Shown piece after piece: positions 35,541-48,400 of a DNA stretch of 64,000 nucleotides (position 1 is its first letter; every line of letters starts with the position of its first letter). The translations under genes were made by a program, and so were the position numbers. A model generated the notes under the pieces. The model was given only the letters and a program-made list of their open reading frames with translations. It ran no database searches and was not told the origin of the DNA. Where the stretch lies: the NCBI GenBank assembly GCA_012064415.1, contig SSNU01000294.1, positions 496,001 through 560,000 on the forward strand. Direction: 5' to 3'. Origin of the DNA: Gyrodactylus bullatarudis (Eukaryota > Platyhelminthes > Monogenea > Gyrodactylidea > Gyrodactylidae).

Positions 35541-38500
35541 GGTTAATTGTCTAAAAACACTGTAATTTCTACATGTTGCTTATTTACAAACATCAATTTA
35601 TTCAAAAATCTTTGTCTTTTCAGAAATAATTGTGATCTTAAATGAAATTTATCTTTAAAGTTCATCCATCAAACAGCAAAAAAGCTGCTGGTCAAAAGGT
35701 AAACTGGTTAAAGTTTGTTTATTTTTTTCTTTCTTAAATCTTTACATGCCTAGAGTGTGTCTCTTTAACCATTGTTATCTTTGTTCACTTAACGTTTGTT
35801 GTCTCATACAAGTGCAAACTCTTTGAAAAAAATAGCCTACTTTTCGCATAGCATTATAATACAATAACTCCTTTTTGTAAACAATTTGACATTGATTACG
35901 TCCACTGAAAAATATTCACTTAGTATATATGCTATATTCGTAGATCGCATGGACACTGTGATATAATATTACAAGGATACGTACACACAGTTATCAAAAT
36001 GAATTTTGTTAGGAGAATTTTCTGTATTAAAATTAGATACATTTCTTTTTTCAAAATCTTTGACATATAAACTTTTGGTTCTCGTTATAAAACATATTCG
36101 AAATTATAAACAACATGTCAGATGGAATTTAGTCATATTTTTACCCCAATTTAATTTCCAAGTGTAATGCTACTTTTGCAATAGAATGTAACATGATTAT
36201 GATTAGAAGCTTGGTTACTAAAATTTTATTCTCTTCAAGATTTTAGAGAAAACTTTTTATTCGAAAAATATTGTTACATTCCTTAATGCTTGTTTCTCTC
36301 ATTTCAAGGATACCAAAAAAGTAGAAGCCCATTGAATTTTTAAAAGATATGCTTTGCAGATGAATCAAAGTAAATCACTAAATTCTTATTCCATTGTATG
36401 ATGAGCTGAGCGTACTTTGTGTTAGTAAGTTAACTCAATAAAATAAATGCATCAACACCATTTGAAATAATCTAATGAATAACAGACAATATGTTTATCA
36501 CGAGTAAAGGTGACACTCTAATTTTTTAATCATTTTTAGAATACTTTATCTGAGTAGAGAGAATCAATTTATTTAAGCCCCATGCCTCGCTTAAGGATAA
36601 TGCAAATTTTGGTTGGCTTTGCTGAGATCTTTTTTTAGATTTTCAAACATACCCAAAAAGTTTTGATTTGATTGTACTTACTTATGATCTTCGGTTCAAT
36701 AAGATAAAGATTCTTTGAAATTGTTTAACTTATTATTGAAGCACAAGGTTCTTGTTCTCAGATATATGAATTAATATGAAAAATAACAAAATTATAAATA
36801 ATTGGAATTAATGATGAAAGCTCTAAGTTGCCATTGAACAGCACCCATTAGACTTGTTTTAAGATTATTATGATTTTTCTAAAAGCTAATTTCAAAATTA
36901 ATAGAAAATTTGACTAAGAAAACTTACCGCAAGGGATTCGTTTTCATTTCATCGATTTTATGAACCCGTTAGTCATTCAGATCAATTCTTGTAAAACAAG
37001 AGAGAGTAAATGTTCTCTAACCTCTAGATGAACTCAAAGAACAAGTGCATTTATGTGTGATTTTAACCTTCAGCGATAAGATACATTTAAATAAATGTAG
37101 CTTGTTTCTTAAAAAATTTTGAAAAAAGTGATAATGAACCTAGTTCATTCAGTTTTACGATTCGAATAGAATTCAATAATGAAAATAAATGATGATACTG
37201 GAGGGTTATTTATTCGAGAATATTCTTAAAAAGTATCTCTCTTTTTCGTACTTCTAAGTATTAGTACTTTAAAAGAATCTATTTCCAATTCTTTTCCCTC
37301 ATAAATGAACTCTAATCTGAATTCATGTGAATGAACAGTCCCAAAAAGAACTTTTACACTGTACTGAGATATAGAAATTCAACAAATTTTCTTGTGAATT
37401 TTCCTCCTCAATTCAAATTTCCCAAAGAAAAAGTCTTCAATAAAATTAATTTCCCATATTTTATACAAATAAAATAGAATTGAGCCAAAAAGAAAGAGTT
37501 GTAGGAAACAGGAGAACTATGGATCTAGAGAAAAATTAAAATAATGCAATCTTTTATCAAAATGCAGACATTTTCCATGATAAACTGCGTATTTGTTAAT
37601 CATCATTTCCACTGTGGATTCTACAATCATCAACCTTACCTCAATATAGCTTATATTAAAATGTCCTTGTATAAAAGAATAGATATCTTCAAATCATATG
37701 AGGATCTAAATTTCCACTCTCTTGTTATTTTTCGTTAAGTTAATAATAATCAGTTTATTTGTAAATTTTAATTATTGAACTTATTCACGATTTACTAGTG
37801 ATTTCCAATTCAGTAATTCTTATGAATCACTCGTGAAAATAATTTTTTTCAGGGAATAAATATACAGGGATAAATTTATTGAAAGAAGTTGAATTAAATT
37901 AAATACTTCATCTGTACATGATAAACCACATTGGGATTTAAAAATAGAAAAACTGGGGATATCTATACCCATCGTTCTACATGTAGGGGATAAAGAAAAT
38001 CTTAGTTACATGTCAAACAAACAAAAGTTTCAGAAATCCCATTAAAAAATTCTTCACTCCATGTACCGATCATGTTGGATACCCAAGATGGGCATTAAAA
38101 ATCCAGCCTTCTGTATGACAACCAAAAGTTGGTTTCTTAACTCTCCATTTCAAAATAAGTGAGCCATTGTGTATGTATAGATGTTAGCTGGAAGAATATT
38201 CTTAAAAATTTGGAAATTAATATTATTTTTATTTAATGAATGCTTGAAATTATCAAACTCTGGGTTCCTCAAAAATGAGTTTGAATAAATACTACTTTTG
38301 ATAAAGTAAGCAATTTTAGTACGTTATTTTCCAAATCATCCACTTTGGTGATGGTGAAGCTAGGCTAAAGATAGATTTTAAATATAATATTTTCTCAACG
38401 TCGAAACTGCTGGAGTAAGAAAATATCAATTAAAGGACTAATCATTTATTTCTCACCAGATAATGAAATTTTGAGTTCAATCATGATGGTCAGAGTTTAT

Positions 38501-38743
38501 TCTGTTCTCAATACATCACTTGTTGATTTTTTAACCATTGAGGTCATGAACTGAAACTTATTTACTTTTGTATTACCATCATAGCTATCCCATGAATGCT
38601 CTTACTATTCTGGATTATAATTACAAGTAAAAGAATATTGAATTTTTCACAGTTGATTTAAAGTTGAAACCAGGAATATTAATTAATTCAAAAAAAAGGA
38701 TTGGAATAATTCTTTATGGATAGATTTACAAGAATGACAACTA
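35541..38743. other. Gene-free region
   Basis: No supported gene or clear repeat. The plus ORF at 37544-37738 has no domain, signal peptide or splice context. Confidence 0.5.
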
Positions 38744-39252
38744 AACCTAATTGATATGAAGTTGGGAATCTATGATTTTTACAGAAATCTCGATTTTTTT
38801 CAAATTCCCATTTGGCGCCAAAATCCGATTTTTTCGGACTTTGAGCTAAAAAATTTTATTGATTTGAAAGTGGGAGAGTGATCAAAAATTGATATCAGGA
38901 TCAAAATTAGATAATAAAGCTCAATAGCACTGTCGAATTAACGACAGTTTCCCTATTTTCGAGAGATTTCGAATTATCGAAATTTCATTGATTTTCAAGT
39001 AGCGAAAATGATCAAAAAATCGAATTTCAGCTCCCAAACGATAAAAAGGCTATGCTTAAGATCAGATTCAGTTGAATTGATTTTCTTGTCTAATCTTGAT
39101 CCTGAAAACCTCTTTTGATCACTCTTCCACTTTCAAATCAATAAAATTTTTTAGCTCAAAGTCCGAAAAAACGGGATTTTGGCGCCAAATGGGAATTTGA
39201 AAAAAATCGAGATTTCTGTAAAAATCATAGATTTCCAACTTCATATCAACCA
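38744..39252. repeat. Fold-back element, nearly complete palindrome
   Basis: The left arm (about 38744-38920) and right arm (about 39080-39252) are inverted copies over about 170 bases. Both carry TTGGCGCCAAA and CAAATCAATAAAATTTTT-type blocks. The termini read CCTAATTGATATGAAG and CTTCATATCAACC. The central part has no ORF. It is one of at least six copies of this family in the window and looks non-autonomous. Confidence 0.85.
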
Positions 39253-42200
39253 ACTTCACAATAAATAAACAACTCACTATAGTTTTTAAGAACACTTAGA
39301 GGATAGTTTGATTATTTATATGAGCAATTTTGAATTATTTGAATAGGCTCAAAACTTCAGATATTTAGGAATCTCAAAAAGTTGAAAAGTAGGATTATTT
39401 GAACCAAATCTAACGTCTTATCCGGGAGTATTCCTGAAATTAGAATACATTTTCTAGCCTATTTTTCAATTCTGAAAATGTTTGTTAATTCATCTAAAGA
39501 TGAAAAGCGGTTCTCTAACCTGTAACTAATATCTATCAAGCTAGATTCAATAACATTCTAAACAGACCAACTGCTGAACTTATTCAGGACGAAAGGAAAA
39601 ATGTTTATTTATTGAATGATTAAATTAAGTTTATTTTTCTTCATTTTATTTGGCCCCCTGGTGTTTTGTCTGGGAATGTCTTTGTATATTCAATCACGAT
39701 CTATTAAAAAAGTAATTACTATACCAAAAGAATCCTATTTTAATTTAGAGAAATACATGATGAAATAAGAACTTCTAATTTTCGATGATTGGCCAAGAAA
39801 AATTTTTTACTTTGAGAACTTTTTATTAATTTTAAAAATTTGAGGATATAAGCCCTCAGTTGTCTATCATATGGTTGAAATACACTGATTACGAATCTAC
39901 AGTTATTTTGACCAAATTATATTTTAGTTCAACAGTTATCTATCTTTATTTTAAATTGGGTCTTGTTTGTTGGAAAATTATTAAATGTAAAAGTAACTAA
40001 TCTTGTTAAATTTGGGAAAATGAAGAGGTGATAAATAAATCTGAGTTCATCAATATTTGAATTTTTTGATCCAAAATTACGCTATCTTTGAAGATTTAGC
40101 AGATAGATTTCAGGCGATTGTATATTTGAATTCTAAAAATATGGTTACTTTTCTTCTATGACACTGAGAAGTATGTTTTTAAGAGAAATTTTAAACAAAA
40201 ATTAATTTTTTGAAAATAATCAACTTTCTTTGAATTAGCTCAACACGAGTTTCGTGAATGATAGAGCTGAGATCTTTGTGTTTACAAGGAGATCAATAGA
40301 TTTCCTAACGAATGGGTGTTAAAGAAAGTATTTTCTGAGCTTTGAATGAATAATAATAATCATAATGAGTTAATAAAAATATTTGAATATTTTGATTTAA
40401 TATGAAGAAAAATGATTCAAAGTTTAACATTTTCTTAATCTCTGTGGCCAAATTTGAATTCTTCGTCTAATGTTGATCTCAAATGTGAGTATCGAATTTG
40501 CTTAAATCATCGAAACTGATAAAGTAGAAATATGAGATATTTTCGAAATTCAAAAACGAAATTCAATTTTTTAATAAAAATAGTAAATTCTCATCTTCAT
40601 GTCATTTTATATTGGTTTAAACTAGGTGAACCACTATAGTATCTTAAAATGTGTGTCTTTTAATTTTAATTTACCTTGACTTATGAATATTGTAGTTCAA
40701 TTGTAATCTCAACAACCTATTGGATTGACATTGATTGATAAAAATTATAATTTCTGGCATGAAATGTGTGTAGAGCTTCGATTGAATGTGTGACAAATGG
40801 AATGAGTAAATCGTCAAGGATAAGAATATTTATCTTTTACCATTGAAGAAAATGTATTGTGAGTATCGATTGAAATTGCTTTCTTTCTTCTTTGGTAATG
40901 TACCAGTTACTAACACCCTTAAAGTACAAACAAAAAGAAAGAGAATAGCTGATCCAGTTTTTAATCTAGTTCAAATTTCTCCTCTCTACCTCTTTCTTTC
41001 TTTCACTTTCAATCTCTCTCATCAAATGGAAAAGAAAGTTTTAAATACAAATATGAAATGATTGCAGCTATGGATGATGTGGGTTAAGATGGCGTAGCAA
41101 AAAGAGAACAGGGAGGTTGGGGTGATCAAATACAGTAATGAAATCAATTCAAATGAAAAAATATATAACGAATTATTTTTCTGCTTGACCTCTAGGCTAG
41201 AATGAAATTGGAAGAGGAAAATTGGAGGAAGGCAAATTCTTTCAAAAACATTCAATCGTTTAATAATACAAAAGGTTCTCATATATTTTTGAGTTCAATG
41301 ATCATATCAATTCTCAACGCAAGGTTTTCTCAAGATAGCCTTTTTCAACAACATTACCAAAAGAGAAGCAAAAAGTTAACATAGAAAAGCCTGGGTAGAA
41401 GCTTCAAAAAATTTTTACAGAAGAATGCTATACTCATAATTCGCTCCCAAAAAAACCATTCAGTACAATCTGAGAGGATACTGTTTCCCCTTTTTCCTCT
41501 CAGAACAAGATTTCAAATTGATTTTGAAATTTTTTAGTCCCAAAACATTTCTCAGATTTGTGAAATTCTTATTCAATTTGTAGCGTCACTATTTTGATAA
41601 TTAAGAAAAATAATTTTAGTAAGGTCAAGACGAACATTTCTAAGCATCTTTACATAATCCAGTAAACTTTTTACTCATGATATTGTCCTAATTATTGGTA
41701 ATGACAACTTAAATTTAATAAAAAGAAACACTATATTGTTTTAAAATAAATAAATTTTTTCATAGACCCCTATTCATTCAAAAAAGTTTAATTTACATAC
41801 CAACAAGAATGATGATGATGCTTCATTTTCAATTTAGCTCATACAGAAGATGAACTTCGATATTTTTTATCAGTAACATTGCACTTATCCCTAGATGACC
41901 TCATATAAAATCAAATGCAATTACGTTTGTTCTAACCTATTCTAATGTGGTATTACACTTTATCAAATGGAAATATTACTACATAGTACTCATTGAGATA
42001 AACTTTACATGATACGCTCTATCAACTGTATGATGACTGACTATAACGTTGTTCGCTTGCTAACTGACTATGTTGTCTTCTGGCTTGTTGGTTCAAAATT
42101 ATGATATGTATGATGACTATTTAGGAATATTTTTCCTCTTTTCAAATCTATAATTTAATAGTCTATTATCCATTATTGAAAGATAATTAAACATTTTCGA

Positions 42201-42418
42201 GTTGATTCAAGATTAGGATCAGTAGGAATCAAGTATTATCAAATAATCTCTTGCCTTTTAAGTTGATGAGAAATTAAAATAACAGAAGTCAAGTTCTCAG
42301 TAGTTCGAAATTAACAAAAATTGGTGATCATAACACATTTTAAGATCAGGTTTAAGAGAAAAGTTGATGACGTAATTCATATTTTCCAGATTTATGCTAG
42401 TCTAATAAATATTTATTT
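39253..42418. other. Gene-free region with a half fold-back copy
   Basis: No supported gene. ORFs at 40843-41061, 41022-41282 (minus) and 41202-41384 overlap and lack domains. One truncated fold-back copy lies at about 40440-40607. Confidence 0.5.
40440..40607. repeat. Half copy of the fold-back family
   Basis: It contains TTCTTCGTCTAATGTTGATC and ends with AAATTCTCATCTTCATGTCA, the right-hand terminus of the family. The left arm is missing. Confidence 0.6.
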
Positions 42419-43185
42419 CATGAAGAAAGGCGATGCCAAGTTTATTAAAGAATAGCGCTTTATTTCATGGCATACTTATCAGCTTTTACATGCCAGATTT
42501 ATATACAAAAAATTTTTCAATTAAGAAAGAATGAATCTGATTGGCCCTTCTTCTTGTTCACCTCCTCTGAGGTGAGTGTGTGTGTGCGGCAGTGGACATT
42601 ACACTGTATTACTCGTTTCTGATATTATGTGTTCATCTTTGTGTACATGTGATAAGGGATGAGTGACACCGTGCGTGGGTATTGTATTGGGATCTCACAG
42701 TATACTTGTATATTTGAATAGATTCCTGGGGTCCTACATATTCGTGGAGTTAGTTTTGGGTGAAATATTTCGTTATCTTCTTTTGATCCTGATTACCTTC
42801 GGCCAGATTTCTTTTTCTCGGTGTGTTTCTGGTTTGGGGTTGGGAATTGATTGTGATATCTTTCTTTTCTTCATTCTTTTGCGTTCTTTTTATTGTTGCT
42901 CTGGGGAGGGTTAATGGTTTGACGGCTGATTTTTGTACACAGAGGTTTGGCTTTTCTTTTTCAATGAATAGAGCTTCTGCTGTCTTGAGAGCTGTTAAGT
43001 TTTTCCCTGGTTGCTTGTAAAGAATTTCAAAGTTTAAAGAGGAGGCTTTTTCTTGGCATGCTCTCAAATGTTCTCTTACTGAGGTTATCCCAGTGTAAAG
43101 ATGTTCGTTTATTCTTTCTTCGAGGCGTCGGTATGTGTATCCTATATATTCTAATAATAAATTTGGCATCGCCTTCCTTCATGAA
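42419..43185 (-). mobile_element. Penelope-like GIY-YIG endonuclease fragment
   Basis: The minus ORF at 43169-42750 starts in the middle of a GIY-YIG nuclease domain. YIGYTYRRLEERINEHL is the YIG strand with its conserved Arg. KTAEALFIEKEKPNLC holds the catalytic Glu. A basic tail follows. The GIY half and the whole reverse transcriptase are missing. This C-terminal arrangement is typical of Penelope-like retroelements, with some LINE-type elements as an alternative. A 25-base inverted repeat, GAAGGCGATGCCAA-like, flanks the fragment at 42419-42446 (plus) and 43157-43185 (minus). It is inactive. Confidence 0.7.
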
Positions 43186-43204
43186 TCTCACTATTGCTTA
43201 GATT

Positions 43205-44129
43205 AAATCAGAGGTCACCCAACACCTCTCTGCTAAATATTTATTTATAAATGACATAGATTTTAAGCATTATTTTGCTGTATTGAAACCATATTTTCTC
43301 GATAACAGAGCTGTAACTTTAACATCTACATTTGCTTCAGCTGAACCCATCACTATGATTAAAAGCAAGAATTATTGAATCTGTTCAAATGCCGTACATA
43401 GTGAGCAACTTCAACAAGTCCATGGGAGTAGTTGATCTTTTCGACTCGTTTCATGCAATGTACAGACTGATTCAAAGATCAACCAATCGGTAGTCAGCTA
43501 TCTCCAAGTGGATCCTGAATTCATTGATAATAAATGGCTGGATTCTGTACAAGAGAAATATTGAAGAAGAGTAAAAAGCAATGAGCTTCCAATTGATTCT
43601 TGCAAAAGAAATTATAAATGACAGAGATCAAACTGTAACTGGAAGAAAAAGAATTATAAATCTTAGGGAAAGTCCAATACCTGCTAAGCGAAGAGAAGAT
43701 AAAAGAATTTTAAAGATTCTCAACTTATCTGGAGAAAATTTCGACTTGAAAGAGTCAAATCAGACAAAGACTGAAGAACATGTTCTTCATGCAAGATGGA
43801 AACATATTATTTTTGTCAAAATTGTAATAATTATTACAATTAATTAATAATTATAATCATTTATGTATTAATTCTCTTAGAAATTGTTTCCGAGATTTTC
43901 TTACTAAATAAACTTAGTTTTCTTTATGTTTGCGTCGCTTATAAGCAGATTGTAAAATTTTCTACTCTTTTAAAACCCATAAGGTCGTATACGACCTGAT
44001 CCAGATCAAGCAGAAGGAGATCTTGTATGAACAAATTATTGAAGTAAAAGTTATTGAGATAGCTTTCAGAAATCAAATGGCGAAAAAATTTTCTATCTCT
44101 TTGTTCTCTTATGGGTTCGAAGGGGTTAA
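43205..44129 (+). mobile_element. Degenerate piggyBac transposase and 3' end
   Basis: Pieces of a piggyBac transposase lie in several frames. LTSTFASAEP matches ISTFVSAEP of the 31-kb copy. After a stop and frame change come SNFNKSMGVVDLFDSFHAMY, then INGWILYKRNIEEE, a stop, and SFQLILAKEIINDRDQTVTG (43581-43847). The Cys-rich C-terminal finger is not recognisable. Downstream, 43975-44008 contains the perfect palindrome GGTCGTATACGACC, and 44103-44129 ends in TTCGAAGGGGTTAA, a piggyBac-like terminus at TTAA. At least three stops or frameshifts make it a pseudogene, older than the 31-kb copy. Confidence 0.75.
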
Positions 44130-44279
44130 TAATAATTTAATGGTTCTATATAGAAAAATTTGAAATTTAAAAAAAATAAAAAACTCTCTTCTATGATATG
44201 CTGCCTTTATAAATGAATATGTTTCCTTAACACAATTAACTAATACCGAATCTTTGTTTGGATTTTCTCATATAAGCTG

Positions 44280-44402
44280 AGCATTTAGAATATGCAGTGA
44301 ATTCTTTAATAATTGTATATTTTCGATCCCAGAAGTCATATACAACCTCTAAATCAACAGTTTTAGGCTATCGCTGCATTTTAACGGATTCGAAGGGGTT
44401 AA
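44280..44402 (+). repeat. Second piggyBac-like terminus
   Basis: It ends in GGATTCGAAGGGGTTAA, matching the element end at 44129. An inner AGAAGTCATATACAACCT resembles the AAGGTCGTATACGACCT block at 43980. It is a solo terminus or a related non-autonomous insertion next to the transposase remnant. Confidence 0.6.
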
Positions 44403-45400
44403 AAAGACCAACTCTATAAAAATTAATCGATACTCTACTATAAAGTAGTCATATTAGAAATGTGATAAAAAGTAGACCCGTTTACTTAAAATCATGAATT
44501 TTCAATGTTTATTCAGACATAGAATTAAAACGACCTCAAATTTAGGTTCGTTTTGTATTAGTTTATAATAAAACGTTTCTGAGAAACAAGTTCGAAGATG
44601 ATGATTTTAAGTATTTTTTCATAATTCATCGATAAAATTTTTACCATTTGATTGGTAATCAAGAATTGAAAAAACTTAACAGCAAAATTGGTTAGTTTTA
44701 TCCACTATCAATTAATTTCTTAAAAACCATCTGAATTCCAGAGTTTACTTGTCTAGGAATTGACTTTGATGTGAAACAACCATCTTTCAAATAAGGATCA
44801 ATCATGAATGAAAATGAACAAAACATCAATCTAGTATTCCTTCATGTTGAATAGAATTAACAGCATGAGGACATTTGTGAACCAACCACTTAAGGATTTA
44901 CTCGTTCTTTAACGAAAATTAATCCAAATAAAATATATATTAATATATTCTGTTCTTACTTAGAAGTAACAACAGTTATAATTCAAAAAAAAAAAAAAAA
45001 AATTCAATAAATTTAATTTAATTTAGTTGGTTTATTTGAATGGTATGAAATAATTATAGAAATAAATTTGGTGAGACTTACCAAAATGAAAATATAATTA
45101 ATAGTTCTTCCTCATTGTGATTAACTAATGACTCATTAGTACAATTTAATGAGATAAACCATTTTCAGAAAGCCATATTAGGAGAGTATCAATAGTCCAA
45201 CAAACTATAATAGTAAATCCCTATAATGATGATTTAACTATCCTGATTTTTTTATATTTATTTGTATCATGTAAAAAAATCCATAAATGCTTACTGGTGA
45301 TCATATGATTTGAACTTTTTAGTCACAAAGTTCATATTAGTAAATATGCTCTCAACAATTATTTGAAAAATTATCTCATTCATTCTCATTTATCTAAGCT
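44403..45400. other. Region upstream of the EGF-like gene
   Basis: No gene is seen. It contains a poly-A run at about 44985-45001. The last few hundred bases should include the promoter and 5' UTR of the plus-strand gene starting at 45401. No clear TATA box stands out. Confidence 0.5.
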
Positions 45401-48400
45401 ATGGACTCAGTTACATTGATTCTCACAATTTCTCTTTTGGGCTATCAAAATGTCGGAAATATTTGTTTGGATGGATCTATATGTGACGGCTATTGCACTC
45501 CTGAAGTTAATGTTGTTTTGGAGTGTCCATCGTAAGGCTAAATAGCTCAACTTTTCAGAACTAAAGAATATAAAGAAGTCTTCCTAACTGAACTTGAACG
45601 TAATTCAATTATCAAGGTGAATTATGTAAAATCGTTGAACTTTAACTGTAGCTTGGATGAAGCAAGTTTTTTTGTTAATTTTTCAATAAAAGGCACTATA
45701 TGGCTTAAAAATAATTGATAAAGTTCTTGGAAAAGATATATTCCTTCAAACTGGCAAACGGTTTAGTAATTTAACCGACGATTATCAATTGAATAAAATG
45801 TAAGTTTTAATTTTATTATATAATTTTATATACAATTAATTGAAGATATATTATCGGTATGGCTTTGTGGATACAGAACCTGCCTTTTCTGAATTAAATG
45901 TATTATTTCATCTTGAGTTCATGTTTATACTCGCACGAATTTTCCAGAATTTCTATCCTTGTTGTCGGATAGTTAAAATATAATTTACCATGAATAAAAT
46001 CGCCTGTTCATTACTAAAACCTACACGAGAAATTTAATCTTGATCTATCTTCTATAGTAGATAAATATTTTTTAAATAGAAAAAGTCTGCCTTATGATCT
46101 GGAGTTCTTAAGTTCTATAGATGAAATGAAAGATTTTGTAAAAACCATATTGACAAAATTTATGTTTGCCCTTAAATTTTTAGGAACTTCTTCTGCAAAT
46201 ATTTTTCTATTTAAAAGAAATATATCTATCGAATGCTCGAAATTTTTTGAAATTTATTAGTCAAAATTGCTATGCTCATAATTCAATACCTGTCAGGCAT
46301 CTGAAAATGAATGATTCTCGATTAAAATTTTATATTGTTTATAAAAAAACGAAAACCGAAAAAAAATCACTGTCAGGATAATTTCTCTATGATTTTGGAG
46401 TGAATCTGCCTACTAAGCAAGGATTATATCTAGTCCAATCTGGTATCATTAATCTAGGCGGATGGTTGTACTCCATGCCAGGGAGAGTTGGAAATGGATT
46501 TACTTGTGGCGTCATTCCGGGTGTATTCATTGGATATGGTGTACACATGTAAGACATTCTGCTCTTTGGTGTTGCCATTATATTTGGATCCATTGCAGTA
46601 CTTGGAGCCGGTGTTGGTCGAGTTGTTTGGACTGATGCGGCCATCGGAGTCGGTTGAGGCCCTCCATTCTGATGGTACATATCAATTTTTTGTTCAATTC
46701 TCATTAAAACATTCAAAACTTGAGCAATATTCGTGGAAATATCATGAAGACTCTGACAGCAGGTATATTCAATATGCCTCGAAGATGGATCTGACATTTT
46801 TCTCTGACGAACTGTATAAGGTATCTTAAAATATGAGAATCAGCAAAAGAGACTTGTGTTAGTTCATGAATTATTTAAAATTCTAACTAGGAAAGAAGAA
46901 AAAAAGTTAATGCTTCTTTTCCTCATCTGCGTTGTTAACCCACAAGTCTTGGTTTTTTTTCTTTGCAAATTAGGTTTGCACATAAGAGTTTTAAAAGCAC
47001 GTCTTGATAAATTACGGATATTCTGGGAAAAAAAATTTTTATTTTTTACAATCACTTAGTTTTTGAATCATAATACTGGTTTCAAAATTAAAATTGAATT
47101 ATCAGATTATCAGGTAATCTCGTAGAATTATAGAGTTTTATTGAAATAATATTTGTGATTTGAAATTACTTTTGAAATGCGAAATAACAAAATTTTTGAA
47201 AATTTCTAATTTTTTTAAAGACGTTTTAAAATTTTTAAGATTTTGTTTGTAGAAACATCAAGAGACACAAGTTATATCATGAAGAAAGCGTTTTATAGCT
47301 TCCAAGATACAGATGAGTGAGGTTACATCAACTTAATCAACATAATTATATAATAATATGAGAACTTGTCATTGAGAAGAAGGTTAAAGTTTGAATTCAG
47401 ATACTCACCATTGTTAAAGAGCTCAGCTAAAAATTTGGGAAAATTCCTCAAATATTTTAATTTAATTCTGAAGAAATTTACGCATTTATTGAAAATTCTC
47501 GTAATATTTTTAATTTCTTCTTAGCGATGATCCAAAAATTTCCAACTATGTCTTTTGGTATAAAACCAAGAAGAGCTGTGACCACTGTTATTTTGGAGAT
47601 AAGTGCGATCTTTTTATAAAGGAAAGTCCCAGATTAATTTGTGATGACAAAGGTGTTGTAATATGTAAAAAAGGTAAGTATTTCATAATAATTAAAATAG
47701 TCAGTTTTACGCACCTCATCAATTCCTTAACTAAATCAGTTCTACCTTAATAACTGTCTATAGTAAACTGTTTATAAATCTATTAAATGGATATAAAATA
47801 TAATAATAAAATTGTTATTACTTTATAGTAGTTGTGTAAAAATTATATTAATATACATATTAAACCAAAGAGTTTAATAAAGTCTGTACTCCATTGAGAG
47901 ATAAAAAGTAAAAATTTTATCTTTCATTGGATTTAGATCCGTTTGTATAATTATATTAATCTCTATGAAAATACATGTTATTGTTGATTTGATGATTGAT
48001 GTTCAATTGAAAAAGGTTGGACAAATCCAAAATCTGCATGTTCTGACATAGACTTTTGCATAAAGGATGGAATATGTTCTGGTCATGGCAATTGTACTAA
48101 TATTTCCTCAAAAAACTTTTATTGCCTTTGTGATATCGAATACTTTGGAAAGAATTGTCAATATAAGAACCCATGTGTCTCAGCTAATCCTTGCAAGAAT
48201 CGTTCCATATGTCAGGCTCTTGATGAAAACAATGTCAAATGTATTTGCATGTAGGTTTTCGTTAACAATTCTCTTATGGCTTGTTATTCTAAGGAAAAGT
48301 GTCTTACTAATTATTGTATCTTCCTCTAATGATAAATACATTACAAGCTTTTCAATAGTACTTTTCTTCTGAAATTATTGCTAATATAATTGCTAATGAC

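Noticed and set aside
42663..43020. Plus-strand ORFs opposite the GIY-YIG fragment
   Set aside because: Hydrophobic shadows of the conserved nuclease frame.
46488..46829. Plus-strand 113-codon ORF
   Set aside because: Antisense to the Pro-rich minus ORF, which has the more protein-like composition; not part of the EGF gene frame.
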